Source: Pseudoalteromonas haloplanktis ATCC 14393 (GTDB lineage Bacteria; Pseudomonadota; Gammaproteobacteria; Enterobacterales; Alteromonadaceae). From it: 64,000 nt of DNA. This document shows, piece by piece, positions 1-9,633 of this stretch. The DNA is taken from the NCBI RefSeq assembly GCF_000238355.1, contig NZ_AHCA01000007.1, positions 185,283 through 249,282 on the forward strand, given 5' to 3'. A model generated the notes under the pieces. The model ran no database searches, was not told the origin of the DNA, and saw only the letters and a list, made by a program, of their open reading frames with translations. Made by a program: the position numbers and the translations under genes. How positions within the stretch are numbered: the stretch's first letter is position 1; each line of letters starts with the position of its first letter.

Positions 1-1007
1 CTCAGTTTATTGTTCGTTGTCGTAGTCAAGGAATTGAAGTGATTTTAGTTTCGTCAGGCTCAGTTGCTGCTGGCGCGCATTTATTTCCTGCTCAGCAAGA
101 GCGTACTGTGGTAATGAAAAAAGCCATGGCAGCGGCAGGCCAAACAGAAATGATGGCAATGTGGGACCGCTTTTTTGACTTCCCATCGGCACAAATTTTA
201 TTAACTCATGGTGATTTACGCGACCGTGAGCGCTATCAAAGTATTCGAGAAACCGTATTTACCTTACTTGAGCATGGTGTACTGCCTATCATGAATGAAA
301 ATGATACGGTGACCACAGATGATTTAAAGGTGGGTGATAACGACAATTTATCGGCGATGGTGGCAGCGGCCGCAGATGCTGATGCATTAATGATTTTTTC
401 AGATGTAGATGGGCTTTATGATAAAAACCCGAACTTACATGATGATGCGGTGTTATTGCCTGAAATTAAATCAATTGATGATTCAATCTATGCTATGGCA
501 GGATGTGCTACCAGCGCGGTTGGTACCGGTGGGATGAAAACTAAAATTGAAGCGGCAGAAAAAGCCACTTCACACGGAATTACTACGTACATTATTAACG
601 GTTTTAAAGAGAAAACATTTACACAACTACTGGAAGGCGAAAACCCAGGAACTATTTTCTTGCCGTATGAAAAACCAATGCAAGAAGCTGTACACTGGAT
701 GACACATACAGCAAATGAGCAAGGTGAAGTTGTTGTTGAAGGTTCATTTGATGAATCTCTAGAGGGTGAAACAGGCTGTATTCGAGGTGATGAAATTGTT
801 GCTGTACATGGTGAGTTTGCGGTTGGTGATACCATTTTAGTTCGCAGCAATGATGGTACTCGATTAGCTAAAGCGACCGCCAATTACAGTAGTTGTTTAT
901 TGAATTTTATAGCTGATAACGAACAAAGCGAATTTAGCGACAAAATGCAAGATTCGATCGGTCCCGTTATTTCAGAAAAAGATATCGCATTATTGGAGAA
1001 GTCATGA
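1..1007 (+). CDS. proB: glutamate 5-kinase, 5' end cut by window
   Basis: ATP-dependent phosphorylation of L-glutamate to glutamyl-5-phosphate, the first step of proline synthesis in the cytoplasm. The reading frame is open from base 3, so the start codon lies outside the window; about 30 N-terminal residues appear to be missing compared with the usual 367. The GTG at 39 is an internal valine, not the start. Visible features are the kinase-fold SSGSVAAG loop, the MNENDTVTTDD and VGDNDNLSA substrate segments, SDVDGLYD, a GTGGMKTK nucleotide-binding loop, and a C-terminal PUA-type domain. The stop overlaps the proA start (ATGA), which indicates translational coupling. Confidence 0.97.
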   Translation, partial: QFIVRCRSQGIEVILVSSGSVAAGAHLFPAQQERTVVMKKAMAAAGQTEMMAMWDRFFDFPSAQILLTHGDLRDRERYQSIRETVFTLLEHGVLPIMNENDTVTTDDLKVGDNDNLSAMVAAAADADALMIFSDVDGLYDKNPNLHDDAVLLPEIKSIDDSIYAMAGCATSAVGTGGMKTKIEAAEKATSHGITTYIINGFKEKTFTQLLEGENPGTIFLPYEKPMQEAVHWMTHTANEQGEVVVEGSFDESLEGETGCIRGDEIVAVHGEFAVGDTILVRSNDGTRLAKATANYSSCLLNFIADNEQSEFSDKMQDSIGPVISEKDIALLEKS

Positions 1008-2251
1008 GTTTAATTACGGATATTTCACGTCAAGCAGCAAAAGCGGCACATCAGTTAGCCTTACTCGATACCGAGACCAAAAATCAGGTGCTACTAGAAA
1101 TGGCTGCGGCACTACGTGCGCAAAAAGCCTTTATCATTAAAGAAAATGAAAGTGATTTAGCTGCTGCGCGCGATAATAATTTAGCAGCATCAATGGTTGA
1201 CCGTTTGACGCTCAATGATGAACGTATCGAAGCGATGGCGGAAGGCATCGAAGTGATTGTAAGTCTTGATGATCCTGTGGGTCAATTACGTGATATTACA
1301 GAGCGTCCAAATGGTATTAAAATTCGTAAGATGCGCGTACCGCTGGGTGTTGTTTGTATGATTTATGAAGCGCGTCCAAATGTAACTGCCGACGCAGGTG
1401 CTTTGTGCTTTAAGTCAGGTAATGGTGTAATTTTACGTGGTGGTAAAGAGGCACTTAAAAGCTCGCAAGCAATAGCCAGCGTAATGCACAGCGTACTTGA
1501 GCAGCATAATTTACCTACAGCATTAATTTCAGTTATCCCAGATCCAGATCGCGGTTTATTAATGGAGCTTATGCAGCAGCGCGACAGCATTGATTTAATC
1601 ATTCCACGCGGTGGTGAAGGCCTTATTAATTTTGTGACAGAGAACAGCACGATCCCTGTGATCCAACACTTTAAAGGTGTGTGCCATTTATACGTCGATA
1701 AAGATGCCGATCTTGAAGTGGCTATTAACTTACTACTGAATGGTAAAACCCAGCGCACCGGTGTATGTAATGCATTAGAGGGCTTAGTGGTTCATCAAGA
1801 TATTGCTGATGAATTTTTAAATCTATGTGCTGTTGTATTACGCCAAGAAGGGGTAAAAATTAATGCAGACAGCCAAGCTGCACAGTATTTTGATAATGCA
1901 ACCGTACTTACAGCAGAGCAATTTGGTGAAGAATACCTAGATTTAGAAATCGCAATTCGCGTTGTACCAGACTTTGCCGGTGCCATTGACCATATTGCAC
2001 AATTTGGTTCAAACCATACCGAAGTGATTTGTACTAAAAATCAAGCTGCCGCTGAGTTATTCCAACGCAGTGTTGATGCTTCAGTCGTAATGGTAAATGC
2101 GTCGTCACGCTTCTCAGATGGCTCACAGTTAGGTTTAGGTGCAGAGATTGGTATCGCAACGTCAAAATTGCACGCTTACGGCCCAATGGGCTTAGAGTCA
2201 CTTACCACAGAAAAATACTTAGTGAATGGTGAAGGCCAAGTACGCGAATAA
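1004..2251 (+). CDS. proA: gamma-glutamyl phosphate reductase
   Basis: NADPH-dependent reduction of glutamyl-5-phosphate to glutamate semialdehyde, the second proline step. At 415 residues it has the usual family length. An aldehyde-dehydrogenase-like fold is seen, with YEARPNVTAD, the glycine-rich SGNGVILRGGKEA loop, PRGGEGLI, and the catalytic cysteine in TGVCNALEG. The C-terminal GAEIGIATSKLHAYGPMGLE is the family signature. The ATG overlaps the proB stop by four bases, so proBA is one operon. A hairpin terminator follows about 40 bases after the stop. Confidence 0.98.
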   Translation: MSLITDISRQAAKAAHQLALLDTETKNQVLLEMAAALRAQKAFIIKENESDLAAARDNNLAASMVDRLTLNDERIEAMAEGIEVIVSLDDPVGQLRDITERPNGIKIRKMRVPLGVVCMIYEARPNVTADAGALCFKSGNGVILRGGKEALKSSQAIASVMHSVLEQHNLPTALISVIPDPDRGLLMELMQQRDSIDLIIPRGGEGLINFVTENSTIPVIQHFKGVCHLYVDKDADLEVAINLLLNGKTQRTGVCNALEGLVVHQDIADEFLNLCAVVLRQEGVKINADSQAAQYFDNATVLTAEQFGEEYLDLEIAIRVVPDFAGAIDHIAQFGSNHTEVICTKNQAAAELFQRSVDASVVMVNASSRFSDGSQLGLGAEIGIATSKLHAYGPMGLESLTTEKYLVNGEGQVRE

Positions 2252-2292
2252 GCCTTAAGTTAATGCGCGGCTTTAGCTAGCTATAACGAGTA

Positions 2293-2330
2293 AAAATAAT
2301 ACCGGGCAATTAATTAGCTCGGTATTATTT
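2293..2330. terminator. bidirectional terminator between proA and the response regulator gene
   Basis: The stem AAATAATACCG pairs with CGGTATTATTT around an A/T-rich loop, followed by a T run on the plus strand and preceded by an A run that serves the minus strand. It sits between convergent genes and overlaps the minus-strand stop codon at 2325. Confidence 0.8.
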
Positions 2331-4499
2331 TGCCAATTTTTTAAGCCAATCACTAGCAGGCTCAGGCCTATGTAGATGGTAGCCTTGTAAAATCATATTT
2401 GGGTAGGCTTGCAATAATTCAAAGTGCTCATCGCCTTCAACCCCCTCAGCAACCACTTCTAAATCAAATAAATTCCCTAAGCTGACGATCATATCAATAA
2501 TAAGTTTATCGTTTTTATTAGTGGGTGCTTCAAATACAAATGATTTATCAATTTTAAGTTCATGGATCGGCAGTTGTTTTAAATAGGTGAGGCTTGAATA
2601 GCCAGTACCAAAATCATCAATCGATAATCTAACACCTAATTTTTTTAATTGATGTACAGCGGCAATTGCTGCTTCCATGTGATTAAGTAATGTACCTTCA
2701 ATGATCTCTATTGTCAGTGTTTTAGGATTAATTTCACTATTGTTGATCTGCTCTGTTATAAAGCTTAGAAAACGGTTTTCGTGAAAGTGCCGGCCGCTAA
2801 TGTTGATTGATAAACTCAGTTGTGGGTGTTGCTTGTTTACTTTAGCTAATAGGGCTAATGCTTGTTGAGTAACCCAGCAGTCTAAGTCAAAAATAATATC
2901 GGATTCTTCAGCAATTGGAATAAACTCCGCGGGGCTAATAAATCCTTTACTAGAATGCTCCCAACGTAATAATATTTCGGCCCCTTTTAATTGCTGTTGG
3001 CGATCAAATTGAGATTGTAAGTAAAGGGTGAGCTCATTTTGATTAATAGCTTTACGTAAATCTTGTTCAATTTCAAAGCGCCGTTTTGCTTGCTCGCCAA
3101 ACGATGTGTCAAATGAGGTGATACGGTTACCGCCTTTTTCTTTGGCTTTATAGCACGCGGCTTCACAGTTTCGAATGGTTTCTATGGCTGATTCACGCAC
3201 TTCCATATGCGGAAATAAATAGCTACCAATACTGACCGTTAAAGTTATTTGCTCGCTATCAATCTCAAATGGCTGACTGATAACTTGCAATAACTTTTGC
3301 GCTTTACTTTCAGCTAGCGATTGTGCACGTATACGGCCGCACCCTTTGTTTGCAGTACTCAAAACGGCAAACTCATCACTACCAAGGCGTGCAATCACAT
3401 CATTATTATCAATACATTTATCAATTCTACTCGCAAGCTCTTTTAAAACGGTATCTCCAGCAAGCAAACCTAAGCCATCATTTATGGAATGAAAGCTGTC
3501 AATATCAATAATATAAATATACGCATAACTGTGCTCGGTATAAGATTGGCGTAGCTGTAAATCGAGCTGTTTTAAAAAATTATTGCGATTGGGAAAGCCT
3601 GTTAATTCATCGTGCCAGGTTAAATAATCGATCCGCTCTTGAGTTACCTTTACACTGGAGATATCACTAAATACACCAATAAAATTGACGTTAGTGTCGG
3701 CGTCATTTTTCACCATACTTAGGGTTAATAATTCAGGGTATAACTCGCCATTTTTACGACGCGTGACAAGTTCGCCACTCCAGTAACCAGCATTACTTGC
3801 ATGTTGCCAAATATCAGCAAAGCTCATTTCTGGGAGGTTATTTTGTTTAACATCTTTGAGTGGTGTATTTAAGGCTTCACTTTCGCAAAAGCCAGTAATA
3901 CGGCAAAAAGAAGGGTTGACTGCAATGATGATCCCTTGGCTATTAGTGATTACCACACCATCTGCGGTACTGGTTAACGCTTGATAAAAAAGCTTTTGTT
4001 TGGCAGAAAGTTTTTTAAGCTCAGTTTCGCGCTTGTTTAATTCACTGGCGAGCTTTTCAATTTCTAATAATTTATCGTGTAGGTCAAAGTTTTTTTCGAT
4101 CAAGCGATCTAGCATACCTTGTACAGTGATATGAGTACGAACACGGGCACGTACCAGGGCTAATTTATAGGGTTTGTGAATATAATCTACCGCGCCCAGT
4201 TCAAAGCCTTGTTCTTCAGAGTCTTCATCAGTGAGTGCCGTGACAAAGATAATTGGAATACCTTTGGTATGTTGGTTACTTTTGAGAATTTTACATACTT
4301 CATAACCATCCATATCAGGCATCATAATATCAAGAAGGATCAAATCTGGGCGAGTTGTTTTAACAAACTCAATAGCTTTAGGGCCGCTTATAGAAACGCG
4401 CACATCATAATCAGACAACAAACCTTCAACCAATATATGTAAGTTGCTAGGCTCATCATCAACAATTAAAATTAAGGGTTTTTGTTGCTCATTAGTCAC
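2325..4499 (-). CDS. response regulator with PAS, GGDEF and EAL domains
   Basis: Cytoplasmic c-di-GMP regulator of 724 residues. A receiver domain (about 8-120) has the acidic pair D14-D15, phospho-acceptor D57 and K109, so it looks phosphorylatable. A PAS domain follows (about 168-285). In the GGDEF domain (about 290-460) the signature reads GSDEF at 373-377 and the usual ND-x-x-GH is altered to NDGLG, so cyclase activity is doubtful. In the EAL domain (about 470-715) the signature is EIL at 508-510, but the metal and catalytic motifs NISGR, EIIEGT, DDFGTGYS, LKIDKSF and AEGVE are kept, so it is probably a phosphodiesterase. It lies 103 bases downstream of the Hpt-bearing kinase on the same strand and is the obvious phosphotransfer target. 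Confidence 0.9.
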   Translation of the reverse strand: MTNEQQKPLILIVDDEPSNLHILVEGLLSDYDVRVSISGPKAIEFVKTTRPDLILLDIMMPDMDGYEVCKILKSNQHTKGIPIIFVTALTDEDSEEQGFELGAVDYIHKPYKLALVRARVRTHITVQGMLDRLIEKNFDLHDKLLEIEKLASELNKRETELKKLSAKQKLFYQALTSTADGVVITNSQGIIIAVNPSFCRITGFCESEALNTPLKDVKQNNLPEMSFADIWQHASNAGYWSGELVTRRKNGELYPELLTLSMVKNDADTNVNFIGVFSDISSVKVTQERIDYLTWHDELTGFPNRNNFLKQLDLQLRQSYTEHSYAYIYIIDIDSFHSINDGLGLLAGDTVLKELASRIDKCIDNNDVIARLGSDEFAVLSTANKGCGRIRAQSLAESKAQKLLQVISQPFEIDSEQITLTVSIGSYLFPHMEVRESAIETIRNCEAACYKAKEKGGNRITSFDTSFGEQAKRRFEIEQDLRKAINQNELTLYLQSQFDRQQQLKGAEILLRWEHSSKGFISPAEFIPIAEESDIIFDLDCWVTQQALALLAKVNKQHPQLSLSINISGRHFHENRFLSFITEQINNSEINPKTLTIEIIEGTLLNHMEAAIAAVHQLKKLGVRLSIDDFGTGYSSLTYLKQLPIHELKIDKSFVFEAPTNKNDKLIIDMIVSLGNLFDLEVVAEGVEGDEHFELLQAYPNMILQGYHLHRPEPASDWLKKLAK

Positions 4500-4602
4500 C
4501 AGTACACCGGTTATTAATTGTTCTTTAGATAGTACGTTAAATTCTTCTTTTAGTGTGTAACTATATAAAAGTAGTCCACTGTTCCTGTTCTTGTCTAATT
4601 TT

Positions 4603-7074
4603 CTAGCTCTTTAAATATTGTTTAATTAGTGCCTGCGTAACTGGAAAATTAAACTGCTCAAGGGAGTCCTTTATTGCACTCAAATGTGGGTCGTCGCCGG
4701 ACTTTTTAATGTGATCTGTTAATTGCTGGCGTAGCTTTGCTGAAATAGGCCGCGCTGCTTGAGTGTCTAACAATATCATTTTTAAATAATCAGTTTGGAT
4801 TATGGTATTTGGGTCTATTTGTGGCGTCACTTCTAATTGTTTGGTTAGTAAATATTGATCGATAGCACATAATGAAAGTGTAAAGCTCTGTTCGAAAGCA
4901 TTAAAATCGACCCTGGCTTGCTCCTTTATCTCGGTTTTCAAAGTCTGTGTAGCATGGGTTAGTTGTTCAAGCCCTAATGTACCAACTAAACCAGTTAAAG
5001 TGTGTAAGGCTCGGCGCAGTTCTAGGTGGTGATGTTGAGCATAAAGCTGTTTAATGGTCGGTATAAAGTCAGTATAGTCATCTTTAAAGCGCTGATACAG
5101 TGTATTTAGTAGTTCTTCATTAAAATCTAAGTTCTCTAAAGCTACCGCAGGGTTGAGTAACAGTGGTTGTGGATTATGGCCAAAATCAATGGTTTTATGG
5201 GCAGTAGCGGTAAAAGGTAAAGTGAATGAAAACGCAGAACCTTGGTTTGCAACGCTGTGAACTAGAATTTCCCCACCGAGTAATTTAACGAGTTTTTGGC
5301 TAATGGTTAAGCCTAAGCCGGTACCGTTAAATTGGCGGTTTATATTATTATTCCCTTGATGAAAAGGGTTAAAAATCTCTTGTAATTTATCAGCTTCAAT
5401 ACCGATACCTGTATCCTCAACGGTAAAACGTAAAGTAATGATTTGATGTTGTTGAGCCACCGTTTCGATAAATAGCTTAACTTCACCTTGGTCGGTGAAC
5501 TTAACGGCGTTATCAATTAATGCATACAGTATTTGACGGAGTCTAGCTGCATCTCCATTAAGAGGTTGTTTTTGATCAGTATGGCAGGTGATTGTTAGCT
5601 TTATATTTTTCTTTTTAGTAACACTCGCAAAAGAAGTATTTAAACTTTGTATAATGTTTATGAGTGTAAAAGGAGTGCTTGCTAGCTTTAAGCGTTGAGC
5701 ATCAAGTCTGGCAAAGTCGAGAATATTATTGAGAATTCCAAGTAAGTTATTGGCGCTGTATAATGCTCTACTTACATGATTTTGTTCATGTTTACCAATA
5801 TCAGACTCTTGAAGTAATTGCAGCATACCTAAAATACTATTCATGGGGGTTCGTAGTTCGTGGCTAATATTGGCAACAAAGTCACTTTTTGCTTTGTTGG
5901 CCTTCTCGGCTTGCTCTTTCGCGAGCATCAATGCTGCATTGATATCTTTCATCTGCACATTAAGTTGCTGTGTTTCTATGAGCAACTTATTACTTTGCTG
6001 ATTTTTTCGATATAGCGCATTAGCAGCTTTTATGGCACTGGTAATTTCGTTTTTTTGGTTGGGCTCGTCCAGCTCAGTGGTGAGCCTGTCATTATTCATA
6101 TCTTCAAGTAAAAGTGTTAATTTGCTGATTGGAATAATAATTGCCCTAGCGATAAATAAGCTAACAACAATAATTAATACCACAATAATCAGCCCAAAAG
6201 CTCTAGACTGCTTAGCTGTTTGCGCTAGGCGGTCGGTTAGCTGTTGTTGGGCCTGGCTTAATGTTGCTTTTTCACTGTTATTAATTTGTTTAGTCAGATA
6301 AAGCAGTTCGTTAGCAATACCGGTTAATACAACATTAAAAGAGTAAATATAGCCCCTAGTTAATAATGTGAGTTGATTATAAGCACGGCGGATATTGAGT
6401 ATGTCGATTGCAAACTCAGCTGCGGGTGCTTGCATGTTTACGAGTTCAATATTAGCCAGTTGTGCTTGCAGGGTTGTAATTTTAGTTGTGATGATTTGTG
6501 AGGCATCATAATGAGGGGTACGTAAATAAGTTAATGCCGCGTGTTCGATAGTGGATAAAGTGAGTTTAGCTTCGGCGTAATATGTTTTATCTTTTTGCTC
6601 AGCCTGTAGTTTTAAAGCATCGAGTTTATTATTAAGTAATGTAACTGAGAGCTTAAATTGATCATTGAATAACGTTTCACGGTTAGTTTGAATTTTAACG
6701 ACTTGTTCGAAGGTGTTGTTGTAGTTAATTAAGTGATCCTCAAGGCGGCCCATTATAGATTGATATTGATGTTGCGCTGTTTTACTTGAAAAGGTGATTA
6801 GATTTTGTTGTGCTTGGTCATGAAAACGTTTGAAGTTGTTAATGGCGTTTGGTGTCGCATGATCAACATATTCCACAACCTGACCTTGCAGTGAAATAAC
6901 ATTATTCTCAAGGCTTGTTGTGAGCGCTGTTTTCATTAACGCATCATTTTGTAAAAAGAGTAACTTGGTTAATGAGCTTTGTGCTCGCTCAAAAAAATAG
7001 CTTTGCAGCAATAATAAGCAAATTAAAATACTGAGGGTAATGGTAATTTTTGATTTGATCGAGTGCAGCATCAT
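4603..7074 (-). CDS. membrane histidine kinase with HAMP and C-terminal Hpt domain
   Basis: Inner-membrane sensor kinase of 823 residues. TM1 spans about 9-25, a helical periplasmic domain about 30-290, and TM2 about 293-312, followed by HAMP, a short coiled coil and HisKA with [10 protein letters not shown] (phospho-acceptor H405). The HATPase has the N box DNAVKF, DTGIGI and GTGLGL. No receiver domain is present. The tail (about 655-750) resembles an Hpt domain, with H691 in [11 protein letters not shown]. The domain order resembles TorS without its receiver. The ATG overlaps the stop of the upstream solute-binding protein by one base, so the two are translationally coupled. Inference: the binding protein presents a ligand to the periplasmic domain, and phosphate passes to the neighbouring REC-GGDEF-EAL protein. 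Confidence 0.9.
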   Translation of the reverse strand: MMLHSIKSKITITLSILICLLLLQSYFFERAQSSLTKLLFLQNDALMKTALTTSLENNVISLQGQVVEYVDHATPNAINNFKRFHDQAQQNLITFSSKTAQHQYQSIMGRLEDHLINYNNTFEQVVKIQTNRETLFNDQFKLSVTLLNNKLDALKLQAEQKDKTYYAEAKLTLSTIEHAALTYLRTPHYDASQIITTKITTLQAQLANIELVNMQAPAAEFAIDILNIRRAYNQLTLLTRGYIYSFNVVLTGIANELLYLTKQINNSEKATLSQAQQQLTDRLAQTAKQSRAFGLIIVVLIIVVSLFIARAIIIPISKLTLLLEDMNNDRLTTELDEPNQKNEITSAIKAANALYRKNQQSNKLLIETQQLNVQMKDINAALMLAKEQAEKANKAKSDFVANISHELRTPMNSILGMLQLLQESDIGKHEQNHVSRALYSANNLLGILNNILDFARLDAQRLKLASTPFTLINIIQSLNTSFASVTKKKNIKLTITCHTDQKQPLNGDAARLRQILYALIDNAVKFTDQGEVKLFIETVAQQHQIITLRFTVEDTGIGIEADKLQEIFNPFHQGNNNINRQFNGTGLGLTISQKLVKLLGGEILVHSVANQGSAFSFTLPFTATAHKTIDFGHNPQPLLLNPAVALENLDFNEELLNTLYQRFKDDYTDFIPTIKQLYAQHHHLELRRALHTLTGLVGTLGLEQLTHATQTLKTEIKEQARVDFNAFEQSFTLSLCAIDQYLLTKQLEVTPQIDPNTIIQTDYLKMILLDTQAARPISAKLRQQLTDHIKKSGDDPHLSAIKDSLEQFNFPVTQALIKQYLKS

Positions 7075-8336
7075 TAGCGACTAATTAACTCATACCACTT
7101 TTGCAAGCTGTAATCGTAAGTTGGCATTACTGTATTCCATACTGCTACGTTACTTAAACGCGTTAAATAACTACCGCCACTTCTGCTACTCCCTGCGAGC
7201 ACGGAAATCTTCCCTTGGGTATTTTGTAAATCTTGGGTTGCTTGCTTTCCCTCGTACCAATATTGCCACTCAGCATCACTTAGCAATGGCTTAGAGCGCT
7301 GTGGGTTACTAATATAATAGCCTTGACGCGCTATAAATGCACCTGGCCAACCAGATAGCCACCAATTCATATAATCATACGCTGCATCTTCTGCGTTATT
7401 AGCGACTTGAGATGATAAACACATTACTCCATGCCAACCTCTATACCCTTCCTTTGGGGCGGCAAAACGAACGTTGACACCTTGGCTATTTAGGCTTTCG
7501 ACTGCAGGAGAAAACATACTTTCAATATAGGCACGGTTATTACGCATAAACTCAACTGACTCAGGTACCGAGTTCCAATAACCGCAAAAATGATCTTGTT
7601 TTTTATAATCGAGTAAAATAGCAAAAAGTTGGTCCAGTTCATTGCGGCTCATGGCGCCAATATCATGAAATTTTATTAACCCTTTACTTTGAGCTGCTAA
7701 CGCTAAGTCAAACACGCCAATCGAAGGGGCGTTAACAATCGCCACTTTCCCGCGATTTTCTTCATTTAATAGCCATGACCAACTTTCAGTTTCATAAGCT
7801 GTGCCTAGCGGAATATGATCGGTGTTATAACCAAATGAATCTACGTTATGAACATAGGGTAAATAACTAATGAGGTCACTTTCAGTGCTGCTTAAGGTCC
7901 CATCATCTTGAATGTTTAACAGTTTATAGGGCGCATCGCCGGCACCTAAAGACGCGTTAGGTGTTAACTTGCCAGTTTTGGTAAGAGCATTGATTTCAGA
8001 AAAGTGGCTAATACGTTTTTTATCAATTGCCTGAATACTCCCCGCATTCCACAATACATTAATACTGTTTGACCATTGTTCGTATAAATCAAAAGAGCTT
8101 GGATCCATTGAGGCTTTTTGCAAAACAGCAGCACTGCCTGCGGGTTGAAATTTAATATCGATACCTAAATCAGCCATGGCTTGTTGACGAATAGCTTCTT
8201 GCAAAGTGACATGAGTACCCAATACACGTAGCGTCACTTTTTTACGAGCAAATACATAAGGAGCATGAGTAATAATACTTGCTGTGACTCCTAACGTGGC
8301 AATTTTCTTTAGTGTTGCTCGCTTAGGAAGATCCAT
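7074..8336 (-). CDS. periplasmic extracellular solute-binding protein (PotD-like family)
   Basis: A 420-residue type-2 periplasmic binding protein, similar in style to polyamine or iron-binding proteins of ABC systems. The N-terminus [13 protein letters not shown] followed by a hydrophobic stretch and a cleavage-like FARKK resembles a KR-variant twin-arginine signal. After that come [13 protein letters not shown] and, later, [18 protein letters not shown] and [11 protein letters not shown], which are typical of the fold. No permease or ATPase is adjacent. The next gene on the strand is a sensor kinase with a one-base overlap. This suggests a sensory rather than a transport role, as TorT serves TorS. 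The ligand cannot be read from the sequence. Confidence 0.82.
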   Translation of the reverse strand: MDLPKRATLKKIATLGVTASIITHAPYVFARKKVTLRVLGTHVTLQEAIRQQAMADLGIDIKFQPAGSAAVLQKASMDPSSFDLYEQWSNSINVLWNAGSIQAIDKKRISHFSEINALTKTGKLTPNASLGAGDAPYKLLNIQDDGTLSSTESDLISYLPYVHNVDSFGYNTDHIPLGTAYETESWSWLLNEENRGKVAIVNAPSIGVFDLALAAQSKGLIKFHDIGAMSRNELDQLFAILLDYKKQDHFCGYWNSVPESVEFMRNNRAYIESMFSPAVESLNSQGVNVRFAAPKEGYRGWHGVMCLSSQVANNAEDAAYDYMNWWLSGWPGAFIARQGYYISNPQRSKPLLSDAEWQYWYEGKQATQDLQNTQGKISVLAGSSRSGGSYLTRLSNVAVWNTVMPTYDYSLQKWYELISR

Positions 8337-8495
8337 AATTTAATCAATATCAATTGGCTAATATTTAGGTATAGCTAAGTATTAGCAATTGCTCAAGATT
8401 TAAGTATTTAATTGGTATAAAAGATTGTTGGAATTAGTATTTGATGAGGATGAAATAAACGTTTAAAAAGATGATAAATAAGAAGAGTAGGAAAG

Positions 8496-8571
8496 TGGTG
8501 GAGCTAAGCAGGATCGAACTGCTGACCTCCTGCGTGCAAGGCAGGCGCTCTCCCAGCTGAGCTATAGCCCC
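8496..8571 (-). tRNA. tRNA-Ala (anticodon TGC)
   Basis: A complete 76-nt cloverleaf can be folded on the minus strand. The acceptor GGGGCTA pairs with TAGCTCC, the D arm reads GCTCAGCTGGGAGAGC, the anticodon arm is CCTGC-CTTGCAC-GCAGG with anticodon TGC, and the T loop contains TTCGATC. Discriminator A and an encoded CCA follow. It stands alone, not inside an rRNA spacer. Confidence 0.97.
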
Positions 8572-8582
8572 ACATTCCTAAA

Positions 8583-8658
8583 GTTACGAATTTCGTAACC
8601 CACTTGAGATTCCCTTTCAAGCGGGACGAACTTTAATGAGATTTATAAATTTGGTCAA
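8583..8658 (-). promoter_or_regulatory. sigma-70 promoter and leader of the tRNA-Ala gene
   Basis: On the minus strand, -35 TTGACC (8653-8658) and -10 TAAAGT (8630-8635) are separated by exactly 17 bases. The -10 is followed by a GC-rich stretch (TTCGTCCCGC), the kind of discriminator seen at stringently controlled stable-RNA promoters. The leader then holds the inverted repeat GTTACGA-N3-TCGTAAC (8583-8599), just before the mature 5' end. Confidence 0.7.
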
Positions 8659-8745
8659 GCATTTTTTATATATTTTGCGAATTTTCACGCAAGTAGTGTA
8701 TTTTTGATAGACTAGTAGCCACTAGAAAGTAAAAAGACTTTAAAG

Positions 8746-9132
8746 ATGAAAAAATATGCATGGATCCTACTCGTTTTGCTCTGCGGATGTGCAAGTCAAA
8801 ATGATGAGCCGCCTTTTGAAATTAATAACAAGCAGTTGCATACCAAGTTAGATGAGCAAGGTAAGAAGATTTTTGCCTATGTTGTGTCGGTCAAAGCGAA
8901 TAGCCGAAAAAGTTTAAACTTAGATCGACCACTTACCCGCAGTGAGTTTAAAAGCTTTGCTGAGCAAGAATATTTTGAAGAATCGAACAGCTTAAAGCTA
9001 GAGTTAGAGGACCAAGCCGTAGAGTTATTGCAACAAGAGTTAAAAACAACGCAATACTGTAAGGATAAGTATGAAATAAACAATGTTGTATGGCGTGACT
9101 TAAGTGTGCAATTAAGGGGGCATTGTTTATAA
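8746..9132 (+). CDS. small lipoprotein of unknown function
   Basis: 128 residues. A short signal sequence ends in the lipobox LLCGC, so the mature protein should start at the lipidated Cys15. The remainder is hydrophilic, rich in Lys and Glu and mostly helical, with two cysteines near the C-terminus (QYCKDKY and GHCL) that could form a disulfide in the periplasm. I recognise no family. Its stop codon is immediately followed by the ATG of the next gene, so the two are likely co-transcribed. The Shine-Dalgarno sequence is weak. Confidence 0.75.
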   Translation: MKKYAWILLVLLCGCASQNDEPPFEINNKQLHTKLDEQGKKIFAYVVSVKANSRKSLNLDRPLTRSEFKSFAEQEYFEESNSLKLELEDQAVELLQQELKTTQYCKDKYEINNVVWRDLSVQLRGHCL

Positions 9133-9633
9133 ATGGTGGCGGATAAAACTAAGTTAGCAGCACTGCTAGCGCATTTGGAAATTAGCTACGATGTAATTGA
9201 ACATCCAGCATTACATGGCAGTCTGACTGCTGATGAATTAATGATAGAACGTCCCGGCACACGACTAAAAAATTTATTCCTGCGCGATAACGAAGGTAAA
9301 AACCATTTTTTAGTGATCACAGCTCACGACAAACAATTAGATTTAAAAGCGCTGGCTAAATATCAAGGTTTGTCGCGTTTAGGGTTTGCTTCAGATGAGC
9401 GCTTGGCGCGTTTTCTAAAAGTCGCTCCTGGGTGTGTCTCAATGTTGGCGTTAATGAACGATAAGCAAAATAATGTCACACTTTGGTTAGACCAAGATAT
9501 TTGGTTTGGCGATTTGTTTCATTGCCATCCGTTCGAGAACACGCAAACATGGTTGTTAAAAAAAGCCGATTTAGAACGTTTTTTTGCAAGCACAGGTCAT
9601 CAACCTAAGGTGGTTTTTTTACCTGCAAAATAA
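9133..9633 (+). CDS. YbaK/ProX-type aminoacyl-tRNA editing protein (ProXp-ala-like)
   Basis: A free-standing cytoplasmic trans-editing factor of 166 residues. This family hydrolyses mischarged tRNA, typically Ala-tRNA(Pro). Motifs are GTRLKNLFLRD, containing the conserved lysine, a core running VITAHDKQLDLKALA, GCVSMLALMND, and a C-terminal HPFENTQT motif matching the family's G-x-x-H-P-x-x-N-T. ATG 9133 follows the upstream TAA with no gap, so translation is probably coupled. The 3' end overlaps the convergent MFS gene by 34 bases. Confidence 0.88.
   Translation: MVADKTKLAALLAHLEISYDVIEHPALHGSLTADELMIERPGTRLKNLFLRDNEGKNHFLVITAHDKQLDLKALAKYQGLSRLGFASDERLARFLKVAPGCVSMLALMNDKQNNVTLWLDQDIWFGDLFHCHPFENTQTWLLKKADLERFFASTGHQPKVVFLPAK

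Noticed and set aside
488..883. Antisense open frame in proB, and similar long antisense frames in proA, cusA, pit and secD
   Set aside because: They run opposite strongly conserved genes, lack ribosome binding sites and show no recognisable domains; they are composition artefacts.
7074..8336. ABC transporter operon component
   Set aside because: No permease or ATPase gene is adjacent; the partner gene is a sensor kinase.
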